Origin: JAWVZU01 sp033722075
GTDB taxonomy: Bacteria; Pseudomonadota; Gammaproteobacteria; Xanthomonadales; SZUA-38
Length of the DNA stretch: 15,212 bases
NCBI GenBank assembly: GCA_033722075.1
Contig: JAWVZU010000064.1
Span: forward strand, 1 to 15,212
Direction: 5' to 3'
This document shows, in pieces, positions 7,302-13,925 of the stretch; position 1 is the stretch's first letter, and every line of letters begins with the position of its first letter. The translations under genes and the position numbers were made by a program. The notes below the pieces were generated by a model, which was not told the DNA's origin, ran no database searches, and saw only the letters and a program-made list of their open reading frames with translations.

Positions 7302-7856
7302 TCAGCGGTGCCGGTCGAGTAGCTCCAGGAGCCTGTCCCGGGCTTCCTCCAGGGTCACCTCTCCGAGCACCGCGTGGTCCACGGTGCCGTCGGGGCGAAC
7401 GAACACGCTGTAGGGGAGCAGTACCTGGCTGTTTCCGTAGCGTTGCACCAGGCGGGTGCCTTCGATGTCGCCGGCGAGGAGAATGGGATAGCGAATGCCG
7501 AGTTCCTGGACGAAACTGCGCACGTCCGCCTCCCGGTCCAGCGCAATCCCGATCACCGCGGCCCGACCATCCTCGAAACTGTCATGGAGTTCCATGAGAT
7601 GCGGCATCTCACGCCGACAGGGCGCGCACCAGGTGGCCCAGAAATTGATCAGTATCGCCTTGCCCCGGAAGTCTTCCGGGTTCACGAGCTGCCCGCCAAG
7701 GTCGGGCAGTTCGAAGCTTGGCGCCGCATCACCGACGCCCGCCTCGGCGGCTGATGGCGTAGCTTCCGACTGAAGCCAGTAGCTGCCGGCAAAATAGCCT
7801 GCAATGCCGGCGCCCAGGGCAATCGCAATGATCAGAAGGGTTGCCCGCAGGCTCAT
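7302..7856 (-). CDS. TlpA-family periplasmic thioredoxin-like protein
   Basis: Membrane-anchored thiol-disulfide reductase facing the periplasm, of the TlpA/ResA/CcmG type. Its 184 aa begin with a single hydrophobic segment (about 4-27) that has no obvious cleavage site, so it is probably a signal anchor. A TlpA-like domain follows from about residue 42. The active site WATWCAPCRREMPHL has cysteines C77 and C80, with the usual NFWATW lead-in. A Leu-Pro-Tyr near LLPYSVFV supplies the cis-proline opposite the active site. The ATG overlaps the dsbD stop by 4 bases (ATGA), so the two are translationally coupled, and DsbD is the natural reductant donor. The final substrate (cytochrome c maturation, another thiol protein or peroxide defence) cannot be told from sequence. 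Confidence 0.9.
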   Translation of the reverse strand: MSLRATLLIIAIALGAGIAGYFAGSYWLQSEATPSAAEAGVGDAAPSFELPDLGGQLVNPEDFRGKAILINFWATWCAPCRREMPHLMELHDSFEDGRAAVIGIALDREADVRSFVQELGIRYPILLAGDIEGTRLVQRYGNSQVLLPYSVFVRPDGTVDHAVLGEVTLEEARDRLLELLDRHR

Positions 7857-10117
7857 GGGCGGCTGCCGGCCTCATAGGCGCGGCGGACATGAGCCGCGAA
7901 TTCTTCGGGTCGCTGGTAGCCGATGACCCGGAAGCGCGGCATTTCGCGGCCTTGGGCATCGAAAAACAGGATTGCCGGTGGGCCGATGATGTTGAACTCG
8001 CGCATCAGGGCCTGGTCGACGGCATCGTTTGCGGTCACGTCGGCCTTCATGGCGATCCCGCCGGCCATTGCCGCGACCACGGGTGGTTCGGGAAAGGTGT
8101 ACTTGTCCATTCGCTTGCAGTCGACACACCAGTCGGCATAGAAGTCGAGCATGCCGGGCTGGTCGACGGCGGTCAGCTCGGCTCGGAGATCGTCCAGCGA
8201 CTTGATCTTGCGGAATTCGACGGCCCCGACGTTGGCAGCCGGTCCACCGCTTCCCGAGAAGCCGACGCCCTTGAGGGGCTGCAGCCAATCCCGGCCCCCG
8301 GCGGCCGCGCCGATCAGTTCCAGGCTGCCCAGGACGATCAGCACCAGCCCCAGCGCCTTCCACAGGCGGCGCCAGCCGCTGGCGTCTGCGGGCACCCGTT
8401 CCAGCGCCCCCAGGTAGACGCCGGAGGCGATGGCCAGCACACCCCAGGCCAGCATGATCAGCGCCGGCGGGGTGATCCGCTCGAGGATCCAGATCGCCAG
8501 GGCCAGGAGGGCGACCCCGAACACGGCCTTCACCGCGTCCATCCAGGCGCCTGCCCGAGGCAGGAACTTGCCGGCCGAGGTGCCGACGACGACCAACGGC
8601 GCGCCCATGCCCAGGGACAGGGAAAACAGGGCGGCGCCGCCCAGCGCCGGATCACCGGTCTGGCCGATATAGATCAGCGCCGCGGCCAGTGGGGGTGCGA
8701 CACAGGGTCCGACGATCAGGGCCGAGAGAAAGCCCATGATGCCGACGCCGAGGAGCGTGCCCCCGCCCTGGCGGTTGCTGATCTCATTGAGCCGGGTCTG
8801 CCAGGACACCGGGAGCTGGAGTTCGTAGAAACCGAACATGGCCAGGGAGAGCAGCACGAAGATCACCGCGAAGGCACCGAGAACCCAGGCGTTCTGGAAG
8901 GCGGCCTGCAGGTTGTAGCCCCAGTAACCGGCAATGACGCCGGCGACGGTGTAGGTCAACGCCATGGCCAGCACGTAGACCAGGGACAGCACGAAGGCCT
9001 TGCCGGTCGTGATGTCATCCCCTTGACCGGCGATGATTCCGGAGAGGATGGGAAGCATCGGAAACACGCAGGGGGTGAAGGCCAGGAGCAGGCCGAATCC
9101 GAAGAAGAGCACCAGCGTCCAGAGCGAATCTTCATCCAGGGCGCGGGCCAGCCGGTCCTGCTCCGGCAGTTCCTGCGAAGCGGCTAGGGGCGGTTCGGCC
9201 CGCTTCGGCGCGGTGACCTCCGTGGCGCCCTCGACCGCAGGCAGGGCCACGGTAATCAGGCGCTCCTGCGGCGGATAGCAGATCCCCGCTTCCTTGCATC
9301 CCTGGTACAGCCCGGTCAGCTGCAGGCCGGCGGCTTCTTCGGCGTGTCGCTCGATCCGGATCGGCACTTCCACTTCGCCGTAGTAGACCTCGACGTCCCC
9401 GAAATGCTCGTCGGTCATGGGGACGCCGGGTGGCGTTTCGAAACCGGCCAGGGATGCCGGTTGATTGGACCCGATCCGGAAGTCGATCTTGTCCCGGTAG
9501 AGGTAGTAGCCGTCGGCGATGGTCCAGCGCGCCAGCAGCTCGGTGGCCGAAAGGGCGATGGTCTCGTACCGGAACGCCTCGTCGACGGGCAGCGCTTCGC
9601 TGCCCAGCAGATTGTCGAGCCCGCCGCCCAGGGTGAGTGCGCCGGGGGGTGCCGGTTCGGCCGCAGCCGAAGCCGGGAGATTCACGGTCACGATCTGTCG
9701 GTGAGGCGGATAGCAGACGCCGAGATCAGCGCATCCCTGCGATTTCACTGCGAGTTCCAACGTTCGCAGCGACGGATCGTTACGGATCAGGGGCACGTCG
9801 ATGTTGACGCGGCCGCGATAGGTTTCTACCAGGCCGAAGAACTCGTCTTCCTTTTCCTTGCCTTTCGGCTTGACCGGCTCGCCCAGCTCGATGCCCGGAG
9901 TGCGGGATTCGAAACTGATCCGCCCCTTGTACAGGTAGTAGCCCTCGGCGATGGCCCAGCGGGCCTGCAGTGTCTCTTCGCCGGCGGCGGAAACCGACAG
10001 ATCGAAAGCCTCTTCCACCGGCAGAAGGTCGGAGACGTCGATCGCAGCCGCACTCCCGGCGAGCAGGAGCGTCAACGGGGCAGCGAAGCGAAGGAAGATC
10101 GACCGGGCTGTTCTCAT
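7853..10117 (-). CDS. dsbD: Thiol:disulfide interchange protein DsbD with duplicated alpha domain
   Basis: Inner-membrane transporter that carries electrons from cytoplasmic thioredoxin to periplasmic thiol proteins. A signal peptide (about 1-25, cleavage after SAAA) leads into two DsbD alpha domains. The first (about 27-148) has C129/C135 in GCADLGVCYPP. The second (about 172-296) has C274/C280 in GCKEAGICYPP. The transmembrane beta domain (about 331-605) carries C350 (FTPCVFP) and C472 (GPCVAPP). The C-terminal thioredoxin-like gamma domain has C664/C667 (WCVDCK). All redox cysteines of E. coli DsbD are present, plus an extra alpha pair. At 754 aa it is about 190 residues longer than the E. 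coli protein, and the second alpha domain accounts for most of that. It lies 107 bases after cutA, where I see no clear promoter, and overlaps the TlpA-like gene by 4 bases. Confidence 0.95.
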   Translation of the reverse strand: MRTARSIFLRFAAPLTLLLAGSAAAIDVSDLLPVEEAFDLSVSAAGEETLQARWAIAEGYYLYKGRISFESRTPGIELGEPVKPKGKEKEDEFFGLVETYRGRVNIDVPLIRNDPSLRTLELAVKSQGCADLGVCYPPHRQIVTVNLPASAAAEPAPPGALTLGGGLDNLLGSEALPVDEAFRYETIALSATELLARWTIADGYYLYRDKIDFRIGSNQPASLAGFETPPGVPMTDEHFGDVEVYYGEVEVPIRIERHAEEAAGLQLTGLYQGCKEAGICYPPQERLITVALPAVEGATEVTAPKRAEPPLAASQELPEQDRLARALDEDSLWTLVLFFGFGLLLAFTPCVFPMLPILSGIIAGQGDDITTGKAFVLSLVYVLAMALTYTVAGVIAGYWGYNLQAAFQNAWVLGAFAVIFVLLSLAMFGFYELQLPVSWQTRLNEISNRQGGGTLLGVGIMGFLSALIVGPCVAPPLAAALIYIGQTGDPALGGAALFSLSLGMGAPLVVVGTSAGKFLPRAGAWMDAVKAVFGVALLALAIWILERITPPALIMLAWGVLAIASGVYLGALERVPADASGWRRLWKALGLVLIVLGSLELIGAAAGGRDWLQPLKGVGFSGSGGPAANVGAVEFRKIKSLDDLRAELTAVDQPGMLDFYADWCVDCKRMDKYTFPEPPVVAAMAGGIAMKADVTANDAVDQALMREFNIIGPPAILFFDAQGREMPRFRVIGYQRPEEFAAHVRRAYEAGSRP
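9501..9538 (-). repeat. Internal dsbD DNA repeat, copy in alpha domain 2
   Basis: This 38-base stretch matches 9933-9970 at 34 of 38 positions. It encodes residues 194-206 (LLARWTIADGYYL), the conserved strand of the second alpha domain. The copies are 432 bases (144 codons) apart. The similarity reflects the domain duplication and may be helped by shared codon preference. Confidence 0.7.
9933..9970 (-). repeat. Internal dsbD DNA repeat, copy in alpha domain 1
   Basis: Partner of the repeat at 9501-9538, with four mismatches in 38 bases. It encodes residues 50-62 (LQARWAIAEGYYL) of the first alpha domain. The 144-residue spacing fits the distance between the two ARW motifs exactly, while the cysteine pairs are 145 residues apart, implying one single-residue indel between them. 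Confidence 0.7.
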
Positions 10118-10224
10118 GTTGGCTTAGTCCGAGTTACCGATGGAACCACGCGTGCTGGCCGGTGACCGCGGCATTGCACTTCAGGTCCAGTATCCGAGGC
10201 CGGCCGTGCCCGCCACGTGTGCGT

Positions 10225-10551
10225 CTATCCGTCCGAGGTCCCTTCGCGGATCCAGTCCAGAAACCCATCCAGGCCCCGGCTTACCTCGACCGCGATCACT
10301 TCGGGAAGTTCATAGGGATGCAGTTCGACCAGGCGCTTTTCAAGTCGCGGATAGGCTACCTCGGTGGTCTTGAGGAGGAGCAGCACCTCGGCCTCGGACT
10401 GTACCGTGCCCTCCCAGCGAAAGACGGACTGGACATCGATCAGGCGGTTGACGCAGGCAGCGAGCTTCTCGGCAACGACGGCCTGCGAGATTTCCTTGGC
10501 CGAATCGGGATCCGGGGCGGTACAAAGGACGAGCAGAATTGGACTGGACAT
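10225..10551 (-). CDS. cutA: Divalent-cation tolerance protein CutA
   Basis: Small cytoplasmic CutA1 protein (108 aa, against about 112 in E. coli), a PII-like trimer. It was named for a copper-tolerance phenotype, though its molecular role is still poorly defined. The family start VLCTAPD carries C10. C33 sits in AACVNRL, the second conserved cysteine region. Further family blocks are YRWEG-like FRWEG, the KTTE core, and the C-terminal HPYELPEVIAVEV. It begins 8 bases after the tex stop and is therefore likely cotranscribed with tex. dsbD lies 107 bases downstream, and a cutA-dsbD neighbourhood is common in proteobacteria. It is complete, with no unusual features. Confidence 0.95.
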   Translation of the reverse strand: MSSPILLVLCTAPDPDSAKEISQAVVAEKLAACVNRLIDVQSVFRWEGTVQSEAEVLLLLKTTEVAYPRLEKRLVELHPYELPEVIAVEVSRGLDGFLDWIREGTSDG

Positions 10552-10559
10552 GGTCGCTC

Positions 10560-12800
10560 CTAGTTCGATTTCTTGCGGGCCCGGGTCAGTGCGTCGGCCA
10601 GTGCGGAGCCAAAGGCGCCCTGGCGCTTTGATGGGGTCGGCTCGGCCTTTTTTCCAGACGGATTCGGGCGTTTGGACAGGCTCACCCGGCGTCGGTCGAG
10701 ATCGATCTCCAGGATCCGGACCTTGACCACCTCGCCGGCGCGGACCTCGGAGCGCGGATCCTTGACGTACCGGTCCGCCATTTCGGAGATGTGCAGCAGT
10801 GCGTCCTGCTCGATGCCGATGTTCACGAAGGCGCCGAAATTGGTGACGTTGGTGACGATGCCCTCCAGCACCTGGCCGACCTCGAGGTCATCCATGGTCC
10901 GAACGCCATCGGCGAAGCGCGCCGTCATCAGGCGGGGCCGTGGATCCCGGCCGGGCCTGGCCAGTTCGTCGAGGATGTCGCCTACGGTAGGTGGTCCGAA
11001 GCAGTCGCAGGTGAGTCCCTCCGGATCCAGCGCGCCGAGCAGCTCCCGATTGCCCATGACGTGCTCGAGCGGACGGTCGACTTTCGCCAGAACGCGTTCG
11101 ACCACGGGATAGGCCTCCGGGTGGACACCCGTGGCGTCGAGTGGATTGTCGCCGCCGGCAATGCGCAGAAAACCGGCCGCCTGCTGAAAGGTCTGCGGGC
11201 CCACGCCGGTGACCCCTTTCAGCGATTCCCGGCTGGGGAACGGCCCGGCGATATCCCGGTATTCGACGATCCGTTCGGCGAGCGCCGGCCCCAACCCCGA
11301 CACGCGCGCCAGCAGCTGGGGCGAAGCAGTATTCAGGGCCACACCGACGGCGTTGACGCAGTCCTCGACTTCGGCGTCCAGTGCCGCCGCCAGTTTGATC
11401 TGATTCACGTCATGCTGGTATTGCCCGACGCCGATGGCCTTGGGATCGATCTTGACCAGTTCTGCCAAGGGGTCCTGCAGGCGCCGGGCAATCGACACGG
11501 CGCCGCGAAGGGCAACATCCAGGTCCGGCAATTCCGCCGCGGCCAGCGCCGATGCGGAATAGACCGATGCGCCGGCCTCGCTGACCACGGTGGCCTCGAA
11601 TGCCGGGCCCTGCTCACCGGCGACTTCGCGCACCAGGCGCAAGGTGCGGCGCGATGCCTTGCCGTCGCCGACCGCCACCAGCGCGATCCGATGGGTCCGA
11701 ATGAGCTCGACCAGTTTCTCGCGCGCCTCCTCCCATCGTCCCTGCGGGGCATGCGGGTAGATCGTCGCGGTGGTCAGCACCTGGCCCGTCTCGTCCACCA
11801 CGGCGGCCTTGACCCCGCTGCGCAGCCCCGGATCGAGGCCGAGGACGACTTGGGGACCGCCCGGCGGGGCCATCAGGAGATCGTGGAGATTGGCCGAGAA
11901 GACCCGGATCGCCTCGGCTTCGGCGCGCTCCCGCGCGCGGCCGATCAGATCGAGGACGAGATGGGGCCGGATCTTTTGCCGCCAGGCGTGTTCCACCGTT
12001 TGCCCCAGCCAGCCGTGGTGATCGGCTCCGGCTGCCAACGCCTCGCCGATCCGCCGCAGGGACCGCTGTGTGGTTTCGTCCGGCAGCGCCAGGTCCAGCT
12101 TTACGCAGCCCTCGGCCCGTGCTCGCAGGGCGGCCAGCAGGCGATGGGAGGCGATGGACCGGATCGGCTCGGAGAAATCGAAGTAGTCCGCGTACTGCCG
12201 GCCGGCCTTCTCCCTGCCGGGCACGACCTCCGTGCGGACCCGCCCATGGCGCCAGGCCAGCTCGCGCAGGTCGCCCACCAGGTCCGGTTCTTCGGACAGC
12301 GCCTCGATCAGGATCGCGCGGGCGCCGTCGAGCGCGGCCTCCGCGTCGGCGATGCCTCGGTCCGGATCAATGAAGCGTTCGGCGGCCGGCAACGGCTGCG
12401 TCTCCGGTTCGCTGCGGAGCTGCTCCGCCAGGGGTTGTAGCCCCGCATCCCGGGCACGCTGGGCCCGGGTCTGCCTTTGGGGCTTGAACGGCAGGTAGAG
12501 ATCCTCCAGGCGGGTCTTGGTCTCGGCGGCCTCGATGGCTTGCCTGAGCGAAGCATCGAGGTCCCCGTGCTCTTCAATGGCGGCGAGAATTCGCTTTCGT
12601 CGTTCTTCGAGATCGCGCAGGTAGGCCAATCGCGCCTGCAGGCGCCGCAACTGGCCATCGTCCAGGCCACCGGTCGCCTCCTTGCGATAGCGGGCCACGA
12701 AGGGGACCGTGGCGCCTGCGTCGAACAGCCGGATCGCGGCATCGACCTGGTGGCTGCGCGCTTCGATCTCGCTGGCGATGCGGGCAGTGATGTCCGGCAT
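10560..12800 (-). CDS. tex: Tex-family S1 RNA-binding transcription accessory protein
   Basis: Nucleic-acid-binding Tex/YhgF protein, cytoplasmic, linked to transcription and RNA metabolism. With ATG 12800 it is 746 aa. An N-terminal helical region begins DITARIASEIEARSHQVDAA as in relatives. A YqgF RNase H-like domain (about 316-440) starts GLDPGLRSG. The conserved core IGVGQYQHDVNQ lies at 456-467. Two helix-hairpin-helix motifs follow (about 498-545: SGLGPALAERI, TGVGPQTF). A C-terminal S1 domain covers about 641-712 (VGQVLEGIVTNVTNFGAFVNIG) with a lysine-rich tail. The frame stays open 55 codons upstream, but that extension matches nothing in the family and crosses the divergent promoter. 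The usual GNGTASRE block of the YqgF domain reads GDGKASRR at 377-384, a departure noted in the findings. The start has no strong ribosome-binding site. Confidence 0.93.
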   Translation of the reverse strand: MPDITARIASEIEARSHQVDAAIRLFDAGATVPFVARYRKEATGGLDDGQLRRLQARLAYLRDLEERRKRILAAIEEHGDLDASLRQAIEAAETKTRLEDLYLPFKPQRQTRAQRARDAGLQPLAEQLRSEPETQPLPAAERFIDPDRGIADAEAALDGARAILIEALSEEPDLVGDLRELAWRHGRVRTEVVPGREKAGRQYADYFDFSEPIRSIASHRLLAALRARAEGCVKLDLALPDETTQRSLRRIGEALAAGADHHGWLGQTVEHAWRQKIRPHLVLDLIGRARERAEAEAIRVFSANLHDLLMAPPGGPQVVLGLDPGLRSGVKAAVVDETGQVLTTATIYPHAPQGRWEEAREKLVELIRTHRIALVAVGDGKASRRTLRLVREVAGEQGPAFEATVVSEAGASVYSASALAAAELPDLDVALRGAVSIARRLQDPLAELVKIDPKAIGVGQYQHDVNQIKLAAALDAEVEDCVNAVGVALNTASPQLLARVSGLGPALAERIVEYRDIAGPFPSRESLKGVTGVGPQTFQQAAGFLRIAGGDNPLDATGVHPEAYPVVERVLAKVDRPLEHVMGNRELLGALDPEGLTCDCFGPPTVGDILDELARPGRDPRPRLMTARFADGVRTMDDLEVGQVLEGIVTNVTNFGAFVNIGIEQDALLHISEMADRYVKDPRSEVRAGEVVKVRILEIDLDRRRVSLSKRPNPSGKKAEPTPSKRQGAFGSALADALTRARKKSN

Positions 12801-12807
12801 GCGGTAG

Positions 12808-12836
12808 TTGCCAAGGCGTTGGGCTCCACCCATCAT
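12808..12836 (+). promoter_or_regulatory. Predicted promoter of the adaptor-RND efflux operon
   Basis: TTGCCA (12808-12813, 5 of 6 to TTGACA), a 17-base spacer, then CATCAT (12831-12836, 4 of 6 to TATAAT). Transcription would begin near 12843, giving a leader of about 44 bases to ATG 12887. The -10 box overlaps the tex -10 box on the other strand. Prediction by eye, no operator recognised. Confidence 0.45.
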
Positions 12837-12837
12837 A
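12832..12837 (-). promoter_or_regulatory. Predicted -10 box of the tex promoter
   Basis: TATGAT on the minus strand (5 of 6 to TATAAT) would start transcription near 12825, about 25 bases before the tex ATG at 12800. The -35 region at 17-18 bases (ATGGGC or TATGGG) is poor, so this box is less certain. Its location argues against the longer tex reading frame. Confidence 0.35.
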
Positions 12838-12866
12838 GCGGACCGGGTTGCCTTGCCCATAGATCG

Positions 12867-12886
12867 CCACCGGTACGGTGGGTACC
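12867..12886 (+). other. Two overlapping, mutually exclusive small hairpins before the adaptor gene
   Basis: Hairpin A is CCACCG (12867-12872), loop GTA, CGGTGG (12876-12881). Hairpin B is GGTAC (12872-12876), loop GGTGG, GTACC (12882-12886). They share bases 12872-12881, so only one can form at a time. B ends directly at ATG 12887 and hides the GGTGGG that could serve as ribosome-binding site in its loop and 3' arm. A run of six T follows at 12894-12899, 7 bases too far for a standard terminator. Function is unproven. Confidence 0.3.
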
Positions 12887-13918
12887 ATGTGCCTTTTTTG
12901 CCTGGAGCGAAAATCGGTGCGGATCTGCCTGGGAGTGATCGCCGCGTTGGCCCTCGGCGCGGCATCAGGTCAGACGACGATCGCAGTGACGGCGAATCCG
13001 TTGGACGACCTGCTGGTCGCCCCGGAAAGCCGGGCGGTTGCGACGGTTTTGCCGGCCAACCGATCCCGCCTGGCGGCCCAGGTGGGCGCCGTGGTCGAGT
13101 CCATTCATGTCGAGGTGGGTGAGGCGGTCGCCAGGGATCAGCTGCTGGTGACCCTGGAAGATCGGGATTATCAGCAGGCCCTGCGGCGCGCCCGGGCCGG
13201 TCTCGCGGCCGTCGAGGCTCGGATTGCGCAGGCCGAGTTGCGGCTCAAGCGGGCCCGGGAGCTGTCCCGGAACCGCCACATCTCGGAGGACGACCTGCTG
13301 GCCCGGGAGACGGACCTGGCGGTTCTGGAAGCCGAGCGGAATGCGCAGGCCGTGGCGGTGGACGAGGCAAGCATCAACCTCGAAAGAACCCGCATCCGCG
13401 CCCCGTTTGACGGGGAAGTGGTGGATCGGGAGGCGCAGGTGGGCGCCTACGTCCTGCCGGGCTCCAGCCTGTTGACCGTCGTCCAGACCGACCGGAGCGA
13501 AGTCGAGGCAGAGCTTGCGACCGGTCAGGCCGAGAGCCTGCGGGATGCCGAAGCCCCGGTCTTCGTCAGCGATGGCAGGGAGTGGCCCGTGGTGCTGGCC
13601 CGGATGGGCTCGGTGGTGGATCCCAGCCAGCGCATCCGGGTTGCCCGGTTGACCTTTCCCGGCCCGGCCGCGCCCGTGGGCAGCAGCGGCGAGTTGCGCT
13701 GGCGGGCGGCCAAGGCCCGTCTTCCGGCGGATCTGATGGTGCGACGGGAGGGCGAGATCGGAATCTTCGTGGTCGAGGCCGGCACGGCCCGGTTCGTGCC
13801 GCTGCCCGATGCCCAGGAAGGCCGGCCCGCTGACGTCGACCTGCCCGGTGATCTGCTGGTGATCGTCGGTGGTCGGAACCGGGTCAACGGCGGCGATCCG
13901 GTCACCGTGGCCGAGTAG
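12887..13918 (+). CDS. Periplasmic adaptor (membrane fusion protein) of an RND efflux pump
   Basis: HlyD/AcrA-type adaptor joining an inner-membrane RND pump to an outer-membrane channel. It is 343 aa from ATG 12887. The hydrophobic core VRICLGVIAALALGAASG is a signal peptide without a lipobox cysteine, so a soluble periplasmic form is expected. A lipoyl-like half (about 64-92, AAQVGAVVESIHVEVGEAV) is followed by a coiled-coil hairpin (about 94-170, rich in A, L, R and E), then the second lipoyl half TRIRAPFDGEVVDREAQVGAYV and beta-barrel segments. The start is uncertain. GTG 12878 is also in frame. GTG 12917 has GGAG at a good distance and would give a shorter signal peptide. The permease follows 7 bases after the stop. 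No outer-membrane component lies within the window. Confidence 0.9.
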   Translation: MCLFCLERKSVRICLGVIAALALGAASGQTTIAVTANPLDDLLVAPESRAVATVLPANRSRLAAQVGAVVESIHVEVGEAVARDQLLVTLEDRDYQQALRRARAGLAAVEARIAQAELRLKRARELSRNRHISEDDLLARETDLAVLEAERNAQAVAVDEASINLERTRIRAPFDGEVVDREAQVGAYVLPGSSLLTVVQTDRSEVEAELATGQAESLRDAEAPVFVSDGREWPVVLARMGSVVDPSQRIRVARLTFPGPAAPVGSSGELRWRAAKARLPADLMVRREGEIGIFVVEAGTARFVPLPDAQEGRPADVDLPGDLLVIVGGRNRVNGGDPVTVAE

Positions 13919-13925
13919 TCGCCCC

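Noticed and set aside
7841..9187. 448-codon open frame antisense to dsbD
   Set aside because: Rich in H, Q, G and D with no fold-like pattern and no ribosome-binding site. It mirrors the dsbD transmembrane region.
10118..10224. Promoter or terminator in the 107-bp cutA-dsbD gap
   Set aside because: Short palindromes (CACGTG at 10214-10219 and CACGCGTG at 10147-10154) are visible, but no convincing -35/-10 pair or T-tract terminator. No call made.
10791..12440. 549-codon open frame antisense to tex
   Set aside because: Tex motifs are complete on the other strand. The antisense product is low-complexity, without any recognisable domain, as is usual for high-GC coding shadows.
12801..12965. 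55-codon N-terminal extension of tex
   Set aside because: Not present in the family, crosses the divergent promoter and overlaps the adaptor gene start.
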